Source: Echeneis naucrates (taxonomy: Eukaryota > Chordata > Actinopteri > Carangiformes > Echeneidae). Taken from it: a DNA stretch of 64,000 bases. Below are positions 12,062 to 21,128 of this stretch, one piece after another. The stretch lies in contig NC_042530.1 of the NCBI RefSeq assembly GCF_900963305.1, positions 8,503,890-8,567,889 of the forward strand, written 5' to 3'. The first letter of the stretch is position 1, and every line of letters begins with the position of its first letter. Below the pieces are notes generated by a model. It had not been told where the DNA came from and did no database searches. It saw only the letters and a program-made list of their open reading frames with translations. Both the position numbers and the translations under genes were made by a program.

Positions 12062-14662
12062 TTAGTCACCCTCGAAGGCCCCGTTGGTGGCTCCCTGGCA
12101 TTCACTCTTTTTCCGGCATTTGGACAAAATCCTGTGGAGCAGGCTCGGGGATCTGTGTGTCTGAGGTTGGGAGGCCACCGGCTGAGGCACATGGATCTGG
12201 GGCCTGTGCACCAGGAAGGGGCCCTCGCGCTCAACCTGGCCCCTATCCAGTGCCATTCCTCCTGCCCCTGCACCTCCTTTACTCCCCCTTCTGAGCGCCT
12301 GCAGAATGTGTCCACTGGGGGACAAAGAGGAAATAACAAACACAAAGGCCCTGTTTATTCCCCATGACCCAAATTCCACCGCTAGCAGACAAGACAGGCA
12401 CGGAGCTGTACAGAGGGCTCTGTTTGGTGTGTGAGTTCATGTGTGTGTTAGTAAAGTTTAGTGGCAGGCTGTCAAATATAAATAACTTCTACACAAACTG
12501 CTGGACAGATAGAGCACTCCATCACTCTCATTTCAGCTATAGCAGCTAAAATGTTTAACAATTTGCTTGCATCAATATTTAATATTTGACAAATCAGAAA
12601 AGTCTCTTAAGAATTTGCTGTCAAATATTTTCACATCTTCTTAGAGCAAAAACAAAAACAAAACCTTTCCTTTGCTTCAGCTTTGCAGTGGCTCTAATGA
12701 GATGCGGTGTGTGTGTGTGTGTATGTCAGCATGTATGTGTATGTTTGGGGCTTTAGTAATCAGTGTGCTTTGTCAACTAATGAGGGCCGAGAGGGGCCAC
12801 CTGTTCAGGGGCGCTGGGTGGAGAGCAGTGGGATGGGACTTGGGGATGGGGGATGTGGGGAACAGCTGCTGGGTGCTGGGTGCCGGGTGCCGAGTGTATG
12901 ATGTGTGAGCATGATGTGTGAGGGGGATGTGTATTTGTTGTTTTGGCTGCTGGATGAGTTTACACTTACTTTGCCTGTCTGCTGCGGATACCTGAGTCGT
13001 TGTCCCTCGCTGGGTTTCTCTGAGATAAACTCCTTCGCAGGACTCTGGGAGGAAGACCTGACTGAGAGCGGAAAAGGTGTTTGAGTTAAAATTGCCTTAT
13101 TGACGTCCTGAAATAACCTACACATGACCTTTAATACTGTTGCACTGCCTATTCTGCTATTTTCACCATAAAGCAGCTGATTATTTCTGTTTTTCTTTCT
13201 TTTTTCAAAAAATAACCAAAAACAGTCTTGTCATGAACATCCAGTGATGATTTAGACTTCTCAGATATGATAAAACAACAAACTTTGTAGAGATAAGACA
13301 GCAGCTTCAGGCTCCTATAAACTCTTTATTTAAGATATATTTGACATACAACCAAGTGATGGGGGTTTCACAAGAGCCAAATGATAGAAAATGACTGGAT
13401 CAAATTCATTTAGATAGCCCTCCAGGAAAGCCTTCTAATTTTCCAGGGGGGTGGGGTTCATGATTTAATCTACGCACCACCCTAGTGTGATTTGTTGAAA
13501 ACGCTGAGATGGCATCGCTCTGACATCATCATGGTTATGTCTTCATGTGCACTTTTATTGGTCACAGCATTAAGTTAGATTCTTCTTGAACGATAAGCAG
13601 CAGCAGCAGCAGTGTTGTCCACTCATGCTGCATTGCTGAGCACTTTTAGGGGCAAACCAACCTGGCTGAGCTCCATCACACAGGAGGCGGGGAAGTAGCC
13701 CTGCTGGCCATCCTGCAGCCGCCCAAACCACCTCTCCTCCTCATGTTTGGACAGCACCAGGATGACGTCACCCAGAGACAACGCTAGCTCATCTGGCCAG
13801 TGGGGCCTGTAGCTATGCACCACCACCATCTAAAGGACAGAGGAGGAGTAACAGCTTGCTTTGCTCAAAATTCAAGAGGCACTTTCAAATGTTTACGCTA
13901 AATTTAGACAACGTGTGGTTTGTTCTAATGTTAAAAGCTGTTGTCAGTGTCCGAGTGGTCTTGCTGGTTTTTAGGTCAGAGTCAGTGAATGGAGAGGATT
14001 ATGTGTCAAGTCTCAGAGATTAGCTTCTGTGCAGTGAAATAGAAATCCTAAATCGGGGTCTACTCTTCATTAACTGTTCCACCTAAATATGGTACTTGTT
14101 TTTTTTTAGAGGAATTAGATAAATGAAACACATAATGGAGCTGCAGAAAATTGATTGACCTTACATAACATCAATGTCAAATTCATATCCATCAGCCTGG
14201 GTATATGTAACACTTACGAGATTAGACTGAATTTTGTTTTCTATTCCTGTCTAACATGAAAATGGATTACCAATGTGCAGCATAAATTCATGAATATTTG
14301 ATGGATTTGCATTATGAAGAATTGCCAACTTGCCTTTTCAGTTTCGGCTCTGTATCGATACCTCCCTGTCAACCACGGAAAGTGGAGATGAATCAGCAAA
14401 AATGTTACGTTTCATCATGCAGATTTGAATCCACACAAAAATACATCAACAAATTTATCAGTGCACCTATGACCTTCAGGAAATGGGAGCTCCTTGAGAA
14501 GAGAAGACGAACATTTAGCCCATTTATTAACTATCCGTAATCTAAATGTAATGTCATGCTAAGCCATACTTCACTGCAGATATGATTGCACTCACCTTGC
14601 GGAGCAAGGACAGTGGTGAAGACTTCAAAGTGTTCATTGCTGTGCATGTAAATGCGCTGCAT
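12062..14662 (-). CDS. vxn: VXN (vexin), neurogenesis regulator
   Basis: Vexin (human C8orf46) is a small protein reported to promote neuronal differentiation alongside proneural factors; it has no known enzyme domain. Three minus-strand coding exons join in frame: 14662-14596, 13061-12970 and 12298-12062 (TAA), giving 131 residues. The N terminus MQRIYMHSNEHFEVFTTV resembles human MHQIYSCSDENIEVFTTV. The C terminus has SKCRKKSECQGATNGAFEGD where human has RHKKKSEYVGATNSAFEAD. The middle (SSSQSPAKEF..., ALRRGSKGG...) is low-complexity and poorly conserved. Splice sites are good: GTGAG after exon 1, CTCTCAG before exon 2, GTAAGT after it, and TTCTGCAG before exon 3. It is shorter than human vexin (about 207 residues), so a middle exon may be absent or missed. 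The gene converges with mybl1 and lies beside rrs1, as in human. A separate SH3-coding exon sits in intron 1. Confidence 0.88.
13535..13829 (-). CDS. terminal exon encoding a complete SH3 domain, inside vxn intron 1
   Basis: CDS 13829-13623 reads 68 residues to a TGA, followed by an AATAAA at 13559-13554. The domain has SH3 hallmarks: the VVVHSYRP first strand, PDELALSLGDVILVL RT-loop acid cluster, RWFGRL with the ligand-groove tryptophan, and GQQGYFPASCV with the YFP motif. It most resembles the C-terminal SH3 of Dbl-family (ephexin-type) exchange factors, but no DH or PH domain is visible nearby. A strong pyrimidine tract ending CCTTTAG directly precedes the ATG, so this is a spliced last exon and the first ATG need not be the start. 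The nearest upstream splice donor with an exon is vxn exon 1, at 14596. From that donor the SH3 frame continues an overlapping ATG at 14637, adding 14 residues. I do not recognise the gene. It could be an alternative vxn terminal exon, a lineage-specific gene or a relic. Confidence 0.6.
13554..13559 (-). terminator. poly(A) signal of the SH3 exon
   Basis: Minus-strand AATAAA 64 bases beyond the SH3 stop codon, giving a short 3' UTR. It supports the exon being terminal rather than internal. Confidence 0.55.
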
Positions 14663-14727
14663 CCTGAAGATCTGAAACTTGCACACTGACCGAGCCTCTC
14701 GCTCTCTCGCTCTCCCTCTCCACTACC

Positions 14728-14738
14728 TTTAAATAAAA
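14728..14738 (-). promoter_or_regulatory. vxn: TATA-like box of vxn
   Basis: The minus strand reads TTTTATTTAAA about 66 bases before the vxn ATG. A start about 30 bases downstream would give a 5' UTR of roughly 40 bases containing GAGA-type repeats. This is inferred from position and motif. Confidence 0.45.
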
Positions 14739-14739
14739 G

Positions 14740-16716
14740 CAGCTGACTAATCCACTGCAGCACTGACTGACTGACTGGAGCTGGACACAGACAACAACAG
14801 ATTCCTCCTCGGGTGCAATAAACAAGAATGTACAGGACAAGACAGAAAACAAAATTTAAATTTAATGCAGAAAAGTTTTCTATTTTTGTACTGATAGTTG
14901 GATTTTGAACTTTATTTCCAAGTTGAATAAACTGATTTAATTTTAATATGTTTTTCTATCAGCAAAGGTGTAAAAGGCTGACTTCATCCAAGCCATCATG
15001 CTTGACCACATCATCTTCATGCCAGCTTCTATTGTTCTTTGACCATCTGGTCACACAGGATAAGTTTAGGGGCCACTGTCAATGGCCGCCTGACGTGGAT
15101 GAGAATTCATAATTTTACCTCCTAAACAGTTCTTGATTGATTCAGGGTTATTGACTGTGTCCCATTTTCCACTGGGCTGGGTGAGCAGAGACAAAGATGA
15201 ATGGGCTTGGACAGAGTGGCGGATTGCTCAACAGATGGTGATTGAACCCCCACCACTAGCTCCCCTCTCCCACTCCGGTGAAATGGAGCTTGGCTTTGAG
15301 CTTGTGTCTGCGATTAAAAAGCATCCATCAATAACATGAAAGATCATTCAGCCACATGATCATATCTGAGGACTGCAAGCTTCCTGCAATTCCACAACTA
15401 TGAAGAAAGTCATTGAATAACCCTTAAAAGGTTGTGATAAAGTTTATTTTCTGTAAATATCTAAAGAAAGAAACAAACCCTCAACGAAAAATATAGTTGA
15501 GCTCTTGTAAGGGGGGCCGTAGATTATCTTGGTGGACTGTGCAAGGAGAAGTGTGTTTGTCGACACGTCTGAAAGAGGCAACGACTGTTAACGGATGAGA
15601 CAACAAATTAACCTCATTATCTGTGGCCTCAGGAGCCCTGCACAATACTCTGTTGGATTGCAGCGCCCAGACTAAAAAAAAAAAAATCGAATTCAAAACA
15701 GGCAACATTAAATTATAACGACTAGAAAAATGATACCAAGTTTTTATAGACTAAAAAGAAAAAAAGTTGTAAATTCGTGCTTTGTGAGCTATCTGTTGCA
15801 CGTCGGTCTAGCCACCGGGGCCAAAGCAATGCCTTACATAACCAATAACCACATCTAAGCTGCTTAGAAACCCATTTAATGTTACTTCTTGGAAGAACAA
15901 AAACACATGAGCACCAACCCATTTAAAGTTCAAGCATTTATCCCTTGAGGCAATTTAGGACAGGTGTTTAGAAAATATGTGAAATGCAACCAAAGTACCG
16001 CATGATTTGTCTCAGGTTAAAACTGTTTTTAGGACTTCCTCCTTCTTTAAAGCATTTCAAATACCTCCATGTTCTTACACATTTCATTGTCCCCTCCTTT
16101 GGTTTGGTCAGTTATGATGTTTCTATATAATTGTCTATAAATCACTTCAATGTTTATGGCCTATCCTTCTGGACAACTCCACTCTATGGTCCCAGGACCA
16201 AAACAAGGAAGGTGAAGCTTATATCATTTATATAAATAAAACATCCCTCTGTTCAGAAAGGGTTGAAGGCAAACACTGTTAGTGTAACCTCTTTGATTAT
16301 TTTGGAGTTTTCATTTCTGCCTCTTAGATTACATTTTAAATCCCAAATTAGGCGCAATTTTTTTTTTTTTTTTTTTTTACCATTTACATTAATATCCAAT
16401 GCTGCTCATTTTGTCCAATTTCTCAATTGAGAATATATTTGAAATATATTCAAATGCTGTGAAGCTTCCAAGCAAGTACAAATCTCTCATAGCTACGACG
16501 ATGATGAAAACAAGACAGGAAAAAATAAATTCATGAGGTGTGGGTGGCAAGAATAGGGTGCATTTATCTTCGCTTTACATTAATATTACACATATTGGTA
16601 CCAGTTTACAGTGAAACTGACCAAAAATCCTGCACAGTCACATCATCACAGCTGAGTCAGTCATTTTGTGGAGAAAGGCACAAAACCAGATGTAGGAGGG
16701 CACAGGAGATGTGTCC
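14740..16716. other. gap between vxn and rrs1
   Basis: No supported gene. In human the alcohol dehydrogenase gene ADHFE1 lies between RRS1 and VXN; no ADHFE1-like coding sequence is visible here. The rrs1 3' UTR must start at 16716 and run leftward, but I see no clear poly(A) hexamer close to its stop. A poly-T run sits at 16358-16378. Confidence 0.55.
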
Positions 16717-17760
16717 TCAGCGCTTCCCAGGCTTAGATCTCTTCTTTCCTCCACCAGCTTTGCCTCCTTTGCCTCCTTTGCCTTTGCCCCCCTTCCCCTT
16801 GCCCTTTCCTGACATGTTTCCTTTGCGTCCTTTCTTCCCGGCTCCCTTCTTGTATTTTGCTGCGGCCTCTTCTCTGTCCTCCTCCCTCATCTGTTTGTTG
16901 ACAGCCTTGGTGACGTCCAGTGTGGGTTTCTTGCTGTCCATGATTTTCAGAAGCTCCAGCTGCTTCTGCTTCTCATTAGAAAAGTCTCCGATGAGGGGCT
17001 GAAACTTCCTCTTCTTGCCGGTGTTCTTCGGTGCTTTCTCTTTGGGCAGCCGTTCCTGGAACATCCCCACGGAAGCTGTGGAGGTCTGGGCCACACTCAC
17101 GGCTCTGGCCAGCTCGTCTCTGGACTGCTGCGCTTTGGGGGTCAGCCCCAGACCCGGGACTTTGACTTTCTGTGCCCTGGCGATGTTCTTCAGCCTGTTG
17201 AACTCATTCTTGGCCACCCTCTCCTTCTTTGCTTTGAGGCGTTTGGCGAACTGGTCCTCGTTGGGGTCCGCGGTCTCCGGCACCTCGATCAGCCAGTCCT
17301 TGGTGTCGTCGTTGGCCCTCTTGTAACCCCAGCGCCTCCTCCACTCCTTGGCAGTCTCGTCCCAAACCAGGTTGGTCTTCTTCTTCTTCTGGATTCCCTT
17401 CAGCTTGGCGAACTGCTCCCACTTGGTCGGAGGTCTGGGCTTGGGAGGCGGTTTCTCTCGGGGCAGCGGGGTCGTGGGCTGCGGTAGTTTGACCACTATG
17501 GCCTCCTCCACTCTCTCCGAGGGAAGCTTCCATATCTCGTTGATGAGCAGCTGCGTGTTGTCCCGAGCTAAAGACCGGAGGAAGTCCTCTTTATTCTGCT
17601 CCTTGAAGCTCCGGGTGTCGATGCGGTTCTTGTCGCTCGCCAGCAGGTTCCCGACGTCAAAGTCCAGGTCCAGGTCTTTGTGGACCGTGATATTTCGGAG
17701 TTTTTCTGCCTCTTCCTGCTCGGCTTTAGCTAACAGCTCCTCCACACTGCACGCGGCCAT
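16717..17760 (-). CDS. rrs1: RRS1, ribosome biogenesis regulatory protein homolog
   Basis: Nucleolar assembly factor for the 60S subunit. In yeast and human, Rrs1 with Rpf2 brings the 5S RNP (5S rRNA, uL18/RPL5, uL5/RPL11) into pre-60S particles. The gene is a single uninterrupted frame of 347 residues, intronless as in mammals. The chosen ATG gives MAACSVEELLAKAEQEEAEK, matching human MEGQSVEELLAKAEQDEAEK; an in-frame ATG 18 codons upstream is not conserved. Recognisable blocks are NLLASDKN, LARDNTQLLIN, LPREKPPPKPRPPTKWEQFA, KKKTNLVWDE, RRRWGYKRANDDTKDWLIEV, ERVAKNEFNRLKN, STASVGMFQERLPKEK, GKKRKFQPLIGDF and NKQMREEDREEAAAKYKKG. The tail is a Lys/Gly-rich repeat (GKGKGKGGKGKGG), typical of nucleolar proteins. 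It runs in the same direction as vxn. Confidence 0.97.
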   Translation of the reverse strand: MAACSVEELLAKAEQEEAEKLRNITVHKDLDLDFDVGNLLASDKNRIDTRSFKEQNKEDFLRSLARDNTQLLINEIWKLPSERVEEAIVVKLPQPTTPLPREKPPPKPRPPTKWEQFAKLKGIQKKKKTNLVWDETAKEWRRRWGYKRANDDTKDWLIEVPETADPNEDQFAKRLKAKKERVAKNEFNRLKNIARAQKVKVPGLGLTPKAQQSRDELARAVSVAQTSTASVGMFQERLPKEKAPKNTGKKRKFQPLIGDFSNEKQKQLELLKIMDSKKPTLDVTKAVNKQMREEDREEAAAKYKKGAGKKGRKGNMSGKGKGKGGKGKGGKGGKAGGGKKRSKPGKR

Positions 17761-17822
17761 GTTGCCCAGTTCTACTAAACGTGCAATACCCACGTGCGAC
17801 ACAGAAAAACACAAGGGAACTT

Positions 17823-17829
17823 CTTCCGG
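17823..17829 (-). promoter_or_regulatory. rrs1: ETS/GABP-type site upstream of rrs1
   Basis: The minus strand reads CCGGAAG about 65 bases before the rrs1 ATG. GC-rich, TATA-less promoters of ribosome biogenesis genes commonly carry ETS sites close to the start. Motif evidence only. Confidence 0.4.
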
Positions 17830-20668
17830 GTCAGAGTTCGCGTTGCCAAGTTACACATGTGACCACAAGAGGGCGACATCGATCCATTTCTTTGCGTGTG
17901 TTTAGGAATTTATTGATTTATTGATTGATTTAGAACAACGTACGAAAATGTAATCCGTTACAAGTGAAAATAACAGACGGATACATAAACAAGTAAAAGA
18001 AAAAACGAAAAATCAAATCAATATATATAAAAATATACCTCTTTTTCAGGCGTACTAAAAATTATTTGAGGAACAAATACAAACAATGAAATGTTTTTTT
18101 CCTTTTTTTGACATTGAAAGTTCAATTACCATGCTACCATAAACTAGAAAATCTTAATATTGTGTTTGTCCTTCTGCCCAGTACAAAATCCTGAATCAGA
18201 TCAGATTTTTATATATCTTTTCCTTTTTTTTTTAATCCACACATTTAAGGACTACTTCACCCCATACTGAAGTTTTCTTCTCTGTGAGTTTTGGTGACTT
18301 TTATAAAAGCTTAAACATCATTTTAAAATTCTTTTGATAAACCCTATGATAGGATTACGAAGTGTTTTCGTGACAGCATGAAGTATTAATACCATGCGCT
18401 CTGTGTAGTGCATTCTGATCCATAACTATAATAACTCTATTTTTGTCCTTGTCTTCCTTAATTTGGAGGAAGACATGAAGGTCCTATTGTGACGAACTGG
18501 CTGCCGGTTGCGCTACAACAGTGGTGTTATTATTTTGGGCTCCAGTAATTACATTCATCACCACACTTGCCATGTGAATGCTAACACTCTGACAGACACA
18601 GAGATAAGGTCAGAAGTGATGCTGTGTTTGGAGATGTGAGGAGGAAACGCGTAATTAGTGGCCTAAAGTTCCCGTTGTGATTTAAAGAAGGCCATAAGGT
18701 CCTCTGTGATATGGATGCATATTGTCTGGCATTGTCCAATGGAAACAGAGTCCACTTGTTAGTTTCTGGCCTCAGCTGCCTGCATGTGTCATCCACTGTC
18801 TCCACAAGTTTTTTTTTTTTTTTTTTCTGACTTTTGATCCAGGGCGAGTTCAACCAAACAGGATTATTTTTCCATGGTGTTTCTTTTATGGAAGAATACC
18901 CAGCACAGGCCAGATGAAGCTTTTTCTGTGCTGTGACCATGGAGCAAAGTCATTCCCACTGTCAGTGTCTGCGTCTCCACAGTTTTTAAATGTGCTTAAG
19001 ACCATAAGATTTAGAAAGAGCTCTCTTCGCAACACATTAATGCTTTAATGTGGAAACACTGACAGGTTTATATATATATATATTTTTTTTTTATTTGTTG
19101 GTTTCAGCTAAAAGAGCCCAGTCTTTATTGTCAGGTATATTCTTTGACTCATTTTGCTCCCACGTCCCTGAAAAATTTACATTTTGGACTTGTAAGAGGG
19201 CATTAGTCCTACCTGAGTCCTACATATTTTTTTATAAATGAATAGAAATTGTGAACGGTTTACTAATCAGAGACGGGGACGGGCCTCAAAGACCATTCAA
19301 GCTGTGTGTTGTAGCCCTATTTACAGAATGCCTGCACAAGTAAAGGCAGAATGCTTCATTTGTTCACTGTATTAGCAAATTTTATGTTGCTTTTCTATGC
19401 TGTATCTCTTCTGTTTGGTCACAGAGAAAATTTTGAATCGTGATGATTTCTGTACTTCTCTATTATAATTTTTATCTATTAATATTTACTTTATTAAATA
19501 CCCACTAACTGGTGGCCACCATGATCCATGAATCACAATCCAGGAAATAAAAGACATTCATTCATGCAAAAACAAGCCAAAGGCTTGCAACATCCATCTC
19601 ATTCCCAAAGAGTACTTGTTAGCATCAACAAAGAGGTGAGAGCACTGGAGGGCCTGATATAGAACGAGAGCAAAATAATCTCATCAGCACCATCCAGGCA
19701 TAAATCAGACGTGATTAGCTGCTGACAGTTTACTTGCATATTTATAGTCATTGCGTTATCCCATAAATTCTTTGACCTACTTGGCCCAAGGAGAATGTAT
19801 TTTCCACTAGTTTGGGGATTATATCATATGTTGTCCTCTGCCAGCATGCTGTGTTTTGTACGTTTTACAAGGTGATGCCTGATTCTCCTCTGGATGAAAA
19901 TGAAGAAACACCATTTAACTTCAGGGTTCACACCTATCAAACGGGTACACAGGAGGCTTAAAATATTCCCTGTACATCCAGTGTGCCTACTGATCAATCA
20001 CTGTGGTAAATATCATGGGCCGCAGCTTAACGTGACATGATTTACCAGAGAGGAATCAATAAATGGGACCGTCTGTCCAAGTTAACCCTAAACTGCTCAT
20101 GCAAAACAAACGATCCACATGACTGAGCTGTTGGCTGTCGGGCTTAGCCACTCTTGGAGATTACATTCGGTACTTCCTGTTTCCACAGTAAGAGGGGAGT
20201 TATGTCCCATGGTGAGCAGATTTAAGTTAGTTGGCAGTAGAGGTCAGAGCTTTTTATTGATCTGCTGTGGATGGGACAGAAACATCATTTGGTCCTGGGC
20301 AATGGCTCACCGCTACCTGCTGCTCCCAAATTACTGCCTGCACTGCATGCTATCTCTTACAAAGGCTTTGCTGCATGTTTTGTATCAATTTTAAACCTTT
20401 CCAACCACGACAGAGGACAAAATGTAATCCTCTGTTCAGACTGCTTGATGTGGCAGGCATAACCCAGGTCTCTGCAGCCAGACCTCAGGAGATGTGCTGT
20501 TTGCAGGTGAGCGGGAAACATAGCTGTCGTCTCTTGCAAGTGCACCATTTCCCCCTCCAGCTGACGTGTGTGAAACAGTTCAACTGCACCCCAAAACCTG
20601 GCTGTCTTCCTAGAACCAGCACGGGATGGAGAGTGGAGTCCTTGAGCTATCATTCCGACCACATTACC

Positions 20669-20670
<2 letters not shown>

Positions 20671-20700
<30 letters not shown>
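20671..20700. repeat. (TG)n microsatellite
   Basis: About 15 uninterrupted TG units. Confidence 0.95.
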
Positions 20701-20701
<1 letters not shown>

Positions 20702-21061
20702 ATGCCAAATCATGCAAGTGAGGGCATGACGTATGTGTTTGTGAATGTGTCTGCAGTGTCCCCATGCTGGATGTTGGAAGCAGACAAAGCTGGGTAGCGC
20801 TTGATGTCATGGCAACTTCCAGAGGTCGTCCCTCAGTTTTGTACTCAGCAGCTCTGTGGGGGCTTATCGCAGTGACATCATCAGGTACACCCTCTTCTCT
20901 GCTGAGCCAGAGCGTCAACCAAATCCACCAATTAGATGAGAATAATGATGAAATGATTAGTAACTGACAAAACTTCAAGTCTCTTTCATCATCAGCTTTC
21001 TTTTTTTGACCCGAACAGTCAGGATTTATTGACCTGCACCTCATTGCAGGTCCTGCCTTTC

Positions 21062-21128
21062 CATCATTCATTTATTCATTCATTCATCTTCTACTGTTTG
21101 CGGGTGGTGGGGGGTGCTGGAATTCCAC
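21062..21128 (+). repeat. 5' fragment of the dispersed teleost repeat
   Basis: CATTCATTCATCTTCTACT followed by GGTGGGGGGTGCTGGA matches the beginning of the copy at 23900-24220; the rest of the element is absent. Confidence 0.7.

Noticed and set aside
11987-12367. 126-codon plus-strand frame opposite vxn exon 3
   Set aside because: The minus-strand reading carries the conserved vexin C terminus and fits splice sites; the plus-strand frame has neither.
14298-14540. 80-codon plus-strand frame inside vxn intron 1
   Set aside because: No splice context, no motif, and the frame is on the strand opposite to the local gene.
17761-17814. In-frame upstream ATG extending RRS1 by 18 residues
   Set aside because: The extension (MCFSVSHVGIARLVELGN) has no counterpart in human RRS1, whose start aligns with the ATG at 17760.
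17015-17905. Long plus-strand open frames across rrs1
   Set aside because: They are antisense shadows of the rrs1 CDS, whose minus-strand reading matches the family throughout.
20267-20797. 176-codon plus-strand frame in the rrs1-crhb desert
   Set aside because: It runs through the (TG)n microsatellite, giving Val-Cys repeats; three other frames are open over the same bases, so it looks like chance.
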